64,000 nt of DNA. Origin: Clostridiaceae bacterium (lineage in GTDB: Bacteria > Bacillota > Clostridia > Peptostreptococcales > Peptostreptococcaceae). The stretch lies in assembly GCA_902362365.1 (NCBI GenBank), contig CABIVQ010000001.1:124001-188000 (forward strand). The letters are read 5' to 3'. Shown here piece after piece: positions 21,184 to 29,089 of this stretch. The notes beneath the pieces are model-generated. The model saw only the letters and a program-made list of their open reading frames with translations. It did no database searches and was not told the origin of the DNA. The stretch's first letter is position 1. Every line of letters starts with the position of its first letter. The position numbers and the translations under genes are program-made.

Positions 21184-21535
21184 GGGGGCGTAAAGGTTTC
21201 GACGTGGGTTTGGAACTTGGGGCTGCGTGTCGTGTTACTCTGGGTCACGTAAAAACTGGGGAATTAAAAATAAACGCAAACGATAATTACGCTTTAGCAG
21301 CTTAATGACTGCTCGTCCCGCCTAAGCCCTCCTGCCGGCTAGGCCTGGACGTCATCTATGCAGGGTACTACTTTTGGGGTGTCTCGACCAAAAGCGGACT
21401 AACTGGGACTGGCCAATCACATAGCCTGCCGCTTGGCGATGTGAAAGGCGAGATACTAAGTAAAGTTGGCTACACACGTAGATGCAACGAGGAAAAGACT
21501 TACGGACAGGGGTTCGACTCCCCTCGTCTCCACCA
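21184..21535 (+). ncRNA. ssrA: tmRNA (10Sa RNA)
   Basis: The 5' GGGGGCG (21184-21190) pairs with CGTCTCC (21525-21531) to form the acceptor stem, followed by ACCA at 21532-21535, so CCA is encoded. The T-arm is CAGGGGTTCGACTCCCCTC. The resume codon GCA at 21276 opens a tag reading frame encoding ANDNYALAA, ended by TAA at 21303-21305. GC content is far above its surroundings. The 3' end of this gene is duplicated at four further places in the window. Confidence 0.97.
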
Positions 21536-21550
21536 TTGAAATCCACGAAA
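21525..21550 (+). repeat. Attachment-site copy 1: ssrA 3' end plus flank
   Basis: CGTCTCCACCA of ssrA followed by TTGAAATCCACGAAA. This 26-base unit, or a close variant, recurs at 26739, 45850, 50683 and 54505. The 3' end of ssrA is a well-known integration site for phage-like and satellite islands. Confidence 0.8.
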
Positions 21551-21578
21551 AATATTAGCGATTTGCTAATATTTTTTT
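21551..21578 (+). terminator. Terminator of ssrA
   Basis: AATATTAGC / GCTAATATT stem with a five-base loop and a run of T. Each of the other four att-like copies is followed by an equivalent hairpin of unrelated sequence. Confidence 0.88.
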
Positions 21579-21761
21579 ATTTGCCAAAAACAAATTTAAT
21601 AAGTATAATTGTGAGCTTAACACATGATACATCCATTAAAACATGTTTTTTTCAATTACAAGAAACAAATGGTGTGAATAACTAATAAAAGAAAAGCCTG
21701 TAATATCTATTGAGGATTTAATTAATAATAATGAAAACCAAAATAAAAAATAAATTATAAA

Positions 21762-22107
21762 ATGATTATATCAAAGATTAAAAATCAACTAATAATAGAA
21801 GCTCTTAGTTTAGTTGTTATGGGTATACTTAAAAGAAATAACATTTATTATAGAATAAACTCTGCTTACAATGATAAGGTAAAAAAGTTTTCGAAAGTAA
21901 GGATTTTCCGTATAAAAGTGATATATTATTTGGATAAATATCTATGAAGGAAAAAGATCAGAAAAGATAGTTTTTTATGCACAGGATAAAGAAATATCTA
22001 TTAAAAAAGCCAGTGAAATATTGCTAGATATTAAGAATATATTAAATAAAGAGTTATATAATAAAATAGAAAATAAGTATTGTAATATATTGGAAATCGT
22101 TATATAA
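21762..22107 (+). pseudogene. Decayed small gene next to ssrA
   Basis: A frame starting MIISKIKNQLIIEALSLV runs to a stop at 21947. The neighbouring frame then continues from 21946 with YEGKRSEKIVFYAQDKEIS to a TAA at 22105-22107. Joined by one frameshift the two give a protein of about 115 residues. A further coding-like scrap (KPVISIEDLINNNENQNKK) lies just upstream at 21694-21753. No family is recognised. Its position beside the attachment site is where an island's integration module would sit. Confidence 0.4.
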
Positions 22108-22124
22108 TGTTTTTATAGAGTTAA

Positions 22125-22189
22125 CGTGTAACTATTAAATTAGGCATGAGTTCTTAGATAATTTTATTCTGAGGATTCGTGCCTTTTTT
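22125..22189 (+). promoter_or_regulatory. Leader terminator with possible LicT antiterminator site
   Basis: A 17-bp stem that includes four G-U wobbles (22142-22158 with 22168-22184), followed by T6, lies 40 bases before the EIIA gene. Just upstream, GTAACTATTAAATTAGGCATGAGTTC loosely resembles the ribonucleic antiterminator (RAT) near 23559 and overlaps the 5' arm of the terminator, as RAT elements do. The terminator is convincing; the RAT call is weak. Confidence 0.55.
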
Positions 22190-22229
22190 ATTTAAAAGGG
22201 AATCCTTATACTAAATAGGGGGCAATTCA

Positions 22230-22712
22230 ATGTTAAACTTTTTCAAAAAAAATAAAAGTTATAAATTAGAAGCTACAGTGAGCGGTAATAGTATAAATAT
22301 TGAGAAAGTAAATGATTCTATGTTCTCAAAAAAATTAATGGGGGATGGAATAGCAATTATTCCAAACAATGATATTGCTTTAGCACCTTGTGATGGTAAA
22401 ATAACTGTACTTCCAGAGTCAAAACATGCTTTTGGTATGGTTACAGATGAAGGCGTTGAAATATTAGTTCATATAGGAATTGATACCGTTAATTTAAAAG
22501 GTGATGGATTTAGAACAGCAGTATCTCAAGGAGATGTTGTTAAAAAGGGAGACCCAATAATTTATTTTGATAGAGAAAAAATAGCTTCTCAAGGAGTAGA
22601 TACTACAACGATGATGATTGTATTAAATCATACAGAATTCTCAAAAGTAAATTGCATAACGGAGAATGAAGTTGTTGCTGGGCAAGACACTGTTATTGAA
22701 ATTATGAAATAG
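22230..22712 (+). CDS. PTS glucose-type EIIA protein
   Basis: A 160-residue free-standing EIIA of the glucose superfamily (Crr-like). It takes phosphate from HPr and passes it to an EIIB. H66 (PESKHAFG) and the phosphorylated H81 (VEILVHIGIDTVNLKGDGF) are both present. It supplies the EIIA activity missing from the EIICB permease encoded at 23669. The stretch GGGGGC precedes the ATG. It is the first gene of an apparent EIIA-LicT-EIICB-GH4 operon. Confidence 0.92.
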   Translation: MLNFFKKNKSYKLEATVSGNSINIEKVNDSMFSKKLMGDGIAIIPNNDIALAPCDGKITVLPESKHAFGMVTDEGVEILVHIGIDTVNLKGDGFRTAVSQGDVVKKGDPIIYFDREKIASQGVDTTTMMIVLNHTEFSKVNCITENEVVAGQDTVIEIMK

Positions 22713-22733
22713 TAGGGAAGGAAGTAATTTAAT

Positions 22734-23549
22734 ATGATAGCAGTAAAAATCTTTAACAATAATGCATTATCAACAGTGACTGATGATGGAAAAGATGCAA
22801 TCATACTAGGGCTTGGTATAGGTTTTAATAAACGCCCAGGTGATCAAGTTAATGAGGATAAAATAGAAAAAATATATTATGTTCAAGATGATATGCAAAC
22901 TAAATTCTTAGAACTATTAAATAACGTAAGTCCAGAAGTTATGGATGCATCAAATGAAATCATAAGACTTATTCCAAATAATGATGGGAAGTTTAATAAT
23001 AAAGGTATATTATCTCTAATAGAACATATTAGTTTTGCAATAGAAAGAACAAAAAATAATGTATTTTTACCTAATTTAATGCTATCGGATATAAAAGTGA
23101 TGTATTCAAAAGAGTTTGAATTAGGAATGAATGCTTTAAGTATTATAAATAAGCGATGTCAGACTAATTTACCCGAAGATGAAGCGGGTTACATAGCTCT
23201 ACATTTTGTGAATATGCAATCAAATGATAATCTAGCATATGATACCTTAAAATTTGTAAAAGGTAGTATGGATCTAGTTAAAGAATGCTATGGCCTAGAA
23301 TTAGATGAATTAAGTTTAAGTACAATACGTTTTATGACTCATCTTAAGTTTCTTGCACAAAGAATTTTTAAGAAAGAAACCTATGAAGATGAGAAAATGG
23401 TTGAAATGTATGTGTATTTACTTACAAAGCATCCAAAAAATGTAGAATACCTAGAAAAGCTAAATGAATACATTGAAAAAGAGTTTAAATATAAATTAGA
23501 TAAACCTGAAATGATTTATATATTATTACATTTAACAAAAATTTTATAA
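22734..23549 (+). CDS. licT: BglG/LicT-family transcription antiterminator
   Basis: A 271-residue RNA-binding antiterminator. The N-terminal CAT domain (about 1-56, beginning MIAVKIFNNNALSTVTDDGKD) binds RAT hairpins. PRD1 (about 65-170) and PRD2 (about 171-271) carry the regulatory His residues (IEHISFAIERT, AGYIALHFVNM, FMTHLKFLAQR, YILLHLTKIL). PTS phosphorylation of these residues couples activity to sugar transport. A textbook RAT-terminator follows directly downstream and would be its target. Symbol by family; the exact orthologue is not certain. Confidence 0.9.
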   Translation: MIAVKIFNNNALSTVTDDGKDAIILGLGIGFNKRPGDQVNEDKIEKIYYVQDDMQTKFLELLNNVSPEVMDASNEIIRLIPNNDGKFNNKGILSLIEHISFAIERTKNNVFLPNLMLSDIKVMYSKEFELGMNALSIINKRCQTNLPEDEAGYIALHFVNMQSNDNLAYDTLKFVKGSMDLVKECYGLELDELSLSTIRFMTHLKFLAQRIFKKETYEDEKMVEMYVYLLTKHPKNVEYLEKLNEYIEKEFKYKLDKPEMIYILLHLTKIL

Positions 23550-23558
23550 ATATAAAAT

Positions 23559-23627
23559 GGATTGTGACTGGTAATGCAGGCAAGACCCAGAAAAGTAGCA
23601 TAGTAGATATGCATTTTTGGGTCTTTT
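23559..23627 (+). promoter_or_regulatory. RAT antiterminator overlapping an intrinsic terminator
   Basis: The stretch at 23559-23587 starts GGATTGTGACTGGTAATGCA and ends GGCAAGACC, a close match to LicT/SacY-type RAT sequences. It overlaps the 5' arm of a terminator (AAGACCCA at 23582-23589 with TGGGTCTT at 23618-23625, then T-run), so the two structures are mutually exclusive. It controls the downstream EIICB and GH4 genes. Confidence 0.88.
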
Positions 23628-23668
23628 TTATTTAAATAAAACTATATAATCTAGGAGGAGGTATAAAA

Positions 23669-25219
23669 GTGAAAGAAAAACTACTTGGAGGATTAGAAAC
23701 ATTTGCAAAAGCAATGGTTCAACCGTTAATGTATCTATCAAGTGCAGGTATATTAATGGTAATAGGGGTATTACTCACAAATGATATACTAACAGGTGTA
23801 ATTCCATTTTTGAAGTGGGAACCAATACAAATATTTGGGGATTTAATTTATAACTGCGTGATGGCTATTATTAACAATCTTTCAGTTATATTTGCAATAG
23901 GAATTCCAGCTGCATTAGCGAAGAAAGAAAAGCATAAAGCAGCATTAATAGGATTTATGAGTTACTTTATATATCTTACAACTTCAAACACTATATTGAC
24001 TGCCTTAGAGCAGTTAGCTGAGCCAAGTAAAATGCTTGGATTAATAGGAACTGGTCAAGCGACTATTTTAGGTATACAAGTTGTAGATACAAGTGTATTT
24101 GGTGGTATTATTTTAGGTTGTATAACAGGATATATATTTAACCGTACAAGTCAAAAGACATTTAAAGGCGCTTTACAAATATATTCTGGAGCAAACTTCA
24201 GTTTTATATGTATGTTCTTTGTAGCTATTTTATTTGGTGTAGCTATGAATTATGTATGGCCATTAGCTCAACAAGGAATTGCATCTCTTGCAAATGTTAT
24301 CAAAAATACTGGTACATTTGGTTTATTCTTATATGGTTTCCTAGAAAGAATATTAGTTCCAACTGGACTACATCACTTAATATATACACCATTCCAATTC
24401 TCTGATTTAGGTGGAGTACTTCAAGTAGGTTCAGAAACTGTAGCAGGAGCTTATGCAATAGTAATGACAGAAATGAATATGCCAATAGAGCGTTTCTCAG
24501 AGAGTATATATTATATGGCAACTGGATTTACAAAGATGTTTGGGTATATAGGTATAGGAGCAGCATTTATTCATACAGCACATAAGCATAACAAGAAAAA
24601 AGTTAGAGCAGCAATTATTCCATTAATAGTTACAGCAGCATTAGCGTCTGTAACAGAGCCTCTAGATTTTATGTTTGTATTCTGTGCACCATTATTATTT
24701 GTTGTACATTCAGTTATATCAGGACTTTTCATAGCATTACTAAAAATATTTGATGTTACTGCATTCTGTGGAGGTAACTTATTAGTATCAATAATAATGA
24801 ATACTACAGTAGGAGCAGCAAAAACAAATTGGCCAGTGATGATGATATTAGGAATAGTACAAATTCTTGTATACTTCATAGTATTTAGTTTCTTAATTAA
24901 GAAATTCAACTTCAAAACGCCAGGGCGTGAAGATGAGGAAATTGCTACAGATAAAGAGCAATCAAATAAAATTAATTCAGATACAAATATAGAAAATATA
25001 ATCAATGGATTAGGTGGAAAAGAAAATATAAATACAGTAGAAAATTGTATTACTAGATTACGTGTTAATGTAAAAGACGAAAGCTTAATAAATGAAGATA
25101 CAATAAACTTAACACCAAATAGTGGTATTGTAAGAAAAGGGAAAAATATACAAATAATCTTTGGACTTCATGTACCAGATGTAAGGCGTTCAGTAGCAGA
25201 TTACCTAGAAGCATATTAA
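23669..25219 (+). CDS. PTS EIICB, alpha-glucoside (maltose) type
   Basis: A 516-residue sugar permease-phosphotransferase. The EIIC membrane domain spans about residues 1-420. A short linker leads to an EIIB domain with phospho-accepting C460 in ENCITRLRVNV. There is no fused EIIA, which matches the separate EIIA gene upstream. The neighbouring 6-phospho-alpha-glucosidase indicates alpha-glucosides such as maltose or trehalose-like sugars as substrates. The start is GTG with AGGAGGAGG 8 bases upstream. Confidence 0.9.
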   Translation: MKEKLLGGLETFAKAMVQPLMYLSSAGILMVIGVLLTNDILTGVIPFLKWEPIQIFGDLIYNCVMAIINNLSVIFAIGIPAALAKKEKHKAALIGFMSYFIYLTTSNTILTALEQLAEPSKMLGLIGTGQATILGIQVVDTSVFGGIILGCITGYIFNRTSQKTFKGALQIYSGANFSFICMFFVAILFGVAMNYVWPLAQQGIASLANVIKNTGTFGLFLYGFLERILVPTGLHHLIYTPFQFSDLGGVLQVGSETVAGAYAIVMTEMNMPIERFSESIYYMATGFTKMFGYIGIGAAFIHTAHKHNKKKVRAAIIPLIVTAALASVTEPLDFMFVFCAPLLFVVHSVISGLFIALLKIFDVTAFCGGNLLVSIIMNTTVGAAKTNWPVMMILGIVQILVYFIVFSFLIKKFNFKTPGREDEEIATDKEQSNKINSDTNIENIINGLGGKENINTVENCITRLRVNVKDESLINEDTINLTPNSGIVRKGKNIQIIFGLHVPDVRRSVADYLEAY

Positions 25220-25284
25220 ATAAAAATATTGATAGATTAAATAAAAATTATTAAGGGATAGATATAGTAGAGGAGGAATATATT

Positions 25285-26637
25285 ATGATTATTACTGTTG
25301 TTGGTGGAGGAAGTACATTTACTCCTGGGATTGTTAAATCAATTGCGCAAAGAGCAAAAGAGTTGGATTTAGATGAGATTCGTTTATTTGACATTGATAA
25401 AGAAAGACAAGATAAAGTAGCTGTGGTTGTTGAGTGGATATTAAGAGAAGATGTTAAGACAGATGTTAAGTTAACTGTAACAAATGATGTTAAAGAAGCT
25501 TACACTGATGCTACATTTGTATTTGCACAAATGCGTGTTGGTAAATATGAAATGCGTGAACAAGATGAAAAAATACCACTAAAGCATGGCTGTGTAGGTC
25601 AAGAAACTTGTGGTTGCGGAGGTATGGCATACGGACTTCGTACAATAAACCCAATGATAGACCTTATAGATGATGTAGAAAAATACGCTAAGAAAGATCA
25701 CTGGATATTAAACTACTCTAACCCGGCAGCTATAGTTTCAGAAGCTTGCCGTAAGTTAAGACCAAATGCAAGAATAATAAATATATGTGATATGCCAATA
25801 GCTATAATAGATATAATAGCTGAATCATTAGGTATAAAAGATGTTAACAATATAGTTTATGACTACTTTGGATTAAATCACTTTGGGTGGTTTACATCTA
25901 TAGAGTACAAAGGTAGGGATATAATGGCGGAAATAAAAGAATACATAAAGAAACATGAAATATTACTGCCTGAATCTTATATAGAAAGAATAAAGAAAGC
26001 TCAAAGTGTAGGAAATCGTCATGCTGTAAGTAGCTGGAATCACGTTTGGAAATCAGTTTACACAATGCTAGAAAGTTTCCCAGATTACTTACCTAATACT
26101 TATTTAACATATTACCTTTTAGCTAAGGAAACAGTAGAGAAATCAAATATAGACCGTACTCGTGCAAATGAAGTTATGGAAAGTCGTGAAAAAGACTTAT
26201 TTGAAGGCGTAGAGCACTACTTAAAAACAGGTGAAATATCACAAAAGGCATTCTATGCAGGGTCACACGGAGATTGGATAAGTGATTTAGCAGTTGCGAT
26301 AAAAAATGATACAAAGGCTCGTTTCTTAGTTATAACTGAAAATCGCGGAACTATACCAAATATGCCATATGATGCAATGGTAGAAGTACCAGCATACATA
26401 GGAAAGAATGGTCCAGAAGTTATAGCTAGAGGTCCAATACCTCTATTCCAACAAGGATTAATGATGCAACAAGTTAATAGTGAAAAACTAATAGTAGAAG
26501 CGTGTGTAGAAAATAGTTACGAAAAGGCACTACAAGCATTTACTTTAAATAAAACTGTTCCAAGTATGAGGGTTGCTAAAGCTATATTAGATGATATGAT
26601 AGAAGCTAATAAAGGATACTGGCCAGAATTAAGATAG
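25285..26637 (+). CDS. 6-phospho-alpha-glucosidase (GH4)
   Basis: A 450-residue NAD+- and divalent-metal-dependent glycosidase of family GH4. It has the dinucleotide-binding VVGGGSTFTPG at the N-terminus, NYSNPAA, and the metal-binding CDMP motif at C168. CDMP distinguishes the alpha-glucosidase branch from the CNVP of 6-phospho-beta-glucosidases. It would cleave the phosphorylated disaccharide imported by the EIICB. GAGGAGG precedes the ATG. It is the last gene of island I. Confidence 0.93.
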   Translation: MIITVVGGGSTFTPGIVKSIAQRAKELDLDEIRLFDIDKERQDKVAVVVEWILREDVKTDVKLTVTNDVKEAYTDATFVFAQMRVGKYEMREQDEKIPLKHGCVGQETCGCGGMAYGLRTINPMIDLIDDVEKYAKKDHWILNYSNPAAIVSEACRKLRPNARIINICDMPIAIIDIIAESLGIKDVNNIVYDYFGLNHFGWFTSIEYKGRDIMAEIKEYIKKHEILLPESYIERIKKAQSVGNRHAVSSWNHVWKSVYTMLESFPDYLPNTYLTYYLLAKETVEKSNIDRTRANEVMESREKDLFEGVEHYLKTGEISQKAFYAGSHGDWISDLAVAIKNDTKARFLVITENRGTIPNMPYDAMVEVPAYIGKNGPEVIARGPIPLFQQGLMMQQVNSEKLIVEACVENSYEKALQAFTLNKTVPSMRVAKAILDDMIEANKGYWPELR

Positions 26638-26737
26638 TAAAATATCTTTAGTAATAAAGACTTTGTCCTTGTATGACCCTCGGATAAAAATTGTGTAGGA
26701 ATGTATAAATTTAAATCGTGGGTATTATTGCTGAGAG

Positions 26738-26795
26738 TCGTCTCCACCATTGAAATCTACGAAAAAGGTATTGATTATTAAGTCAATACTTTTTT
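26738..26795 (+). repeat. Attachment-site copy 2 with terminator
   Basis: TCGTCTCCACCATTGAAATC, then TACGAAAAA, matches the ssrA 3' junction with one change. The preceding bases (GCTGAGAG) do not match ssrA, so homology begins at the acceptor-stem end. The hairpin GTATTGA/TCAATAC plus T7 follows, unlike the ssrA terminator in sequence but identical in layout. Confidence 0.8.
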
Positions 26796-27147
26796 TATTA
26801 CAAGAAAACTATAATACTTTGAAATCTGTGGAAAACTTGTGTATTAAAATCATATCAATATATTCAGGAAAGTAAAAAGTGACAAAAATGTCGTAAGCAT
26901 AGATTATATTATTAGTGGATGTCACCATAAAAATAAGTTCGCAATTGTTATATAATGTGTATAAACTATATAAAGTTTAATAAATAACTGTATTTTAGCT
27001 TTAAAAGATTTGAATTGCTAAGATATAGTTATTTTTATATTATACTTATCAAAATGAAACTAGCATAACAAATCTTTATTATAAAAATTAATATTTTATG
27101 TAACGAAATAGATTTTTTTAGGATATATATTCGAAGGAGGTGATGGT
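26796..27147. other. Intergenic region between att copy 2 and the sigma gene
   Basis: No gene recognised. Immediately before the sigma gene, TGTAACGAAATAG is followed about 16 bases on by GATATATA. An AAC-containing -35 of this kind is typical of ECF-controlled promoters, so autoregulation is possible but unproven. Confidence 0.35.
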
Positions 27148-27630
27148 GTGCATGAAATGGACGGTATATATAAAGAACATGCACAGATGGTTTTTAGGTA
27201 TTTAATGAGCCTTTGTAAAGAAGAACAACTAGCAGATGAACTTACACAAGAAACATTTTATCGTGCAATAAAATCCTCAAATAGATATGATGGAACTTGT
27301 AAAATATCTACTTGGTTATGTCAAATTGCAAAACACGTTTGGTATCAAGAGCTTGATAAGAGAGCTAGAAAGGGAACTTTTGAATTAAATGATGAAACAC
27401 CATCTACAAATACTGGTGTGGAAGAGGCTATCTGTTTAAAAGAAAATAAAATGGAGTTTATGAAACAAATTTATAAGCTAGACCAAACTTCAAAAGAAGT
27501 AGTATTACTTAGAATAACAGGTGCATTTTCATTTAAAGAAATTGGTGAAATACTTAATAAAAATGAAAATTGGGCAAGAGTTACATATTATAGAGTTAAA
27601 CAAAAAATAGTGAAGGGAGGAACTATATGA
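27148..27630 (+). CDS. ECF RNA polymerase sigma factor
   Basis: A 160-residue sigma-70-family factor with region 2 at about 5-70 (FRYLMSLCKEEQLADELTQETFYRAI) and region 4 at about 105-155 (KEVVLLRITGAFSFKEIGEILNKNENWARVTYYR). The start is GTG with AAGGAGG 7 bases upstream. Its stop overlaps the ATG of a zinc-finger anti-sigma gene (ATGA), the usual sigma/anti-sigma arrangement. The regulon is unknown. Confidence 0.9.
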   Translation: MHEMDGIYKEHAQMVFRYLMSLCKEEQLADELTQETFYRAIKSSNRYDGTCKISTWLCQIAKHVWYQELDKRARKGTFELNDETPSTNTGVEEAICLKENKMEFMKQIYKLDQTSKEVVLLRITGAFSFKEIGEILNKNENWARVTYYRVKQKIVKGGTI

Positions 27631-28238
27631 AGTGTGAAATTATAAAGGACCTTTTACCAAGTTATGTTGACGAACTAACAAGTACTGAAAGTAATATAGA
27701 AATTGAAAAGCATTTAGAGTCTTGTATTTCATGTAAAGAAGAATTGAATAAAATGAAAGAAGATATAAGCATAGAAGAAATAAAATTGAATAAAAAAGAT
27801 ATTAAACCATTGAAGAAATTAAATAAAAAAGTTCTAAAATATGTTATTATAACTATTTTGGCTGAAATAACTTTAGTAGGTTCATATTTTCATTTCTTTG
27901 GATTTGATTGGAAAGTAAATTCAAATGATTTATATGTTGCATATTACTTAAAAGATGACATTATATATTTTGACTTTGAATTAATGAATGGTAGAGTACT
28001 TAATGCATGGACTGATGTTGAAGAGCCTTATACAATATCATTTACAGAGTGTTTTGGAAGTGTTTTAGATGATAAAGGTGTGCATCCGAATGAGTTTTCT
28101 TATAGAATACACTACAGAAATGAAAAGGGGAAAATTATATTTAAAGATGGTGATACTTTAAAGTTAAAGTTCAAAGATAAGGTAGAAGAAATTAACTTGA
28201 ATAAAATTGTAGAAGAGCTTAAAATAAATAAACATTAA
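27627..28238 (+). CDS. Membrane anti-sigma factor with zinc-finger domain
   Basis: A 203-residue protein. The N-terminal zf-HC2-type motif HLESCISCKEEL (H-x3-C-x2-C) is typical of ZAS anti-sigma factors. One transmembrane helix (YVIITILAEITLVGSYFHFF, about residues 72-91) is followed by an extracytoplasmic domain of about 110 residues. It overlaps the sigma gene by 4 bases and should hold that factor at the membrane until a signal arrives. The outer domain matches no family I recognise. Confidence 0.85.
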   Translation: MKCEIIKDLLPSYVDELTSTESNIEIEKHLESCISCKEELNKMKEDISIEEIKLNKKDIKPLKKLNKKVLKYVIITILAEITLVGSYFHFFGFDWKVNSNDLYVAYYLKDDIIYFDFELMNGRVLNAWTDVEEPYTISFTECFGSVLDDKGVHPNEFSYRIHYRNEKGKIIFKDGDTLKLKFKDKVEEINLNKIVEELKINKH

Positions 28239-28455
28239 TTAGTAGAATGAGAACTTGAAAGTAGGAGTACATTAAGACGATATTGTTTTTGCTTCGGTAA
28301 TAGACTTGATGAACAATATTAATATATTGCGAACAATTTATATCAAACTGAATAAATAACCATACCTTATAATTCAAATTATTGAAAATACTAAGGTATT
28401 ATAAAAATTGAAATTGTGGATAAGTAGTGTATAAAAAATAGTATGAATATTATGA

Positions 28456-28650
28456 CAAAAACAAACAATAACGATAAAAGAAATATTAAGAGATAACTAT
28501 GATAGATTTAAAAAAGAAATGTGGTATTGAGTTTCAAAGGACATGAGGAGTCATATAGATGATACAGTTAGAAAAGCCTTAAGTTGTGGTGATATTAGTA
28601 AAGGATTTAGAGAATACATGTGTTTTAAATGTGGCGTTAGCCACTCAAGG
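28456..28650 (+). pseudogene. Fragment of an IS91-like transposase (N-terminal zinc-binding region)
   Basis: One frame reads KEILRDNYDRFKKEMWY, an in-frame TGA at 28528-28530, then VSKDMRSHIDDTVRKAL and FREYMCFKCG. This resembles the zinc-binding N-terminus of IS91/IS801-type transposases. It then runs into a terminator hairpin with no catalytic domain. No ends of the element could be identified. The stop and truncation make it a relic. Confidence 0.6.
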
Positions 28651-28672
28651 TCCCCTTTAGGGGATTTTTTTT
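28651..28672 (+). terminator. Short GC-rich terminator
   Basis: TCCCC-TTTA-GGGGA followed by eight T, directly after the transposase fragment. Confidence 0.75.
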
Positions 28673-28681
28673 ATTACATAA

Positions 28682-28783
28682 ATTCCTATCATAGATTATA
28701 ACCACATACAAAAATACTTTGATACTATATACTCATCAAACGAAATCAAACAAAAAATAGAATACGAAACCAAAAAATTATAA
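28682..28783 (+). pseudogene. C-terminal coding scrap before the replication module
   Basis: A 33-codon frame ending YFDTIYSSNEIKQKIEYETKKL has the Lys/Glu-rich composition of real coding sequence and the same A/C-rich plus strand as the genes that follow. No start or ribosome-binding site is present. It is probably the tail of a lost gene of the satellite module. No family recognised. Confidence 0.3.
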
Positions 28784-28867
28784 AACACTTTATTAAAATA
28801 CTTTAATACAAGGTGAAAAAATTTTCTGATAACATCTATCTAATATAACAAAACAGGAGGAAATAAA

Positions 28868-29068
28868 ATGAATTACAAAATAAACATACCACTAATAGAA
28901 ACTAAAATGCTACAAAAAGGCTACTCACTAACAAAACTAGCATCAATAGCAAACACTTCGACATCAACCGTAGCAAGAGTAATAAACAAACAAGGAACAC
29001 CAAGACCACAAACCATATACAAAATAGCTCAAGCACTAGAACTAGAAACATCAGAAATACTACTATAA
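28868..29068 (+). CDS. Small helix-turn-helix DNA-binding protein (Cro/CI-like)
   Basis: A 66-residue protein consisting of one HTH: GYSLTKLASIANTSTSTVARVIN and a C-terminal TIYKIAQALELETSEILL. It resembles phage and satellite repressors or excision-type regulators. CAGGAGG lies 6 bases upstream. The CHC2/VapE gene begins 22 bases downstream, so the two form a small replication/control module. Confidence 0.85.
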   Translation: MNYKINIPLIETKMLQKGYSLTKLASIANTSTSTVARVINKQGTPRPQTIYKIAQALELETSEILL

Positions 29069-29089
29069 ACATAATCACAGGGGGTAAAC

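Larger units (their letters stand above)
21536..26738. mobile_element. Island I of the ssrA array (alpha-glucoside PTS cargo)
   Basis: Bounded by the genuine ssrA 3' end and att-like copy 2 at 26738. It contains decayed coding fragments near the ssrA end and a five-part sugar operon. No recombinase gene was found, so mobility is inferred only from the flanking duplication. Confidence 0.5.

Noticed and set aside
21352-21546. Open frames on both strands within tmRNA
   Set aside because: They lie inside the structured RNA gene; only the tag frame at 21276 is biologically meaningful.
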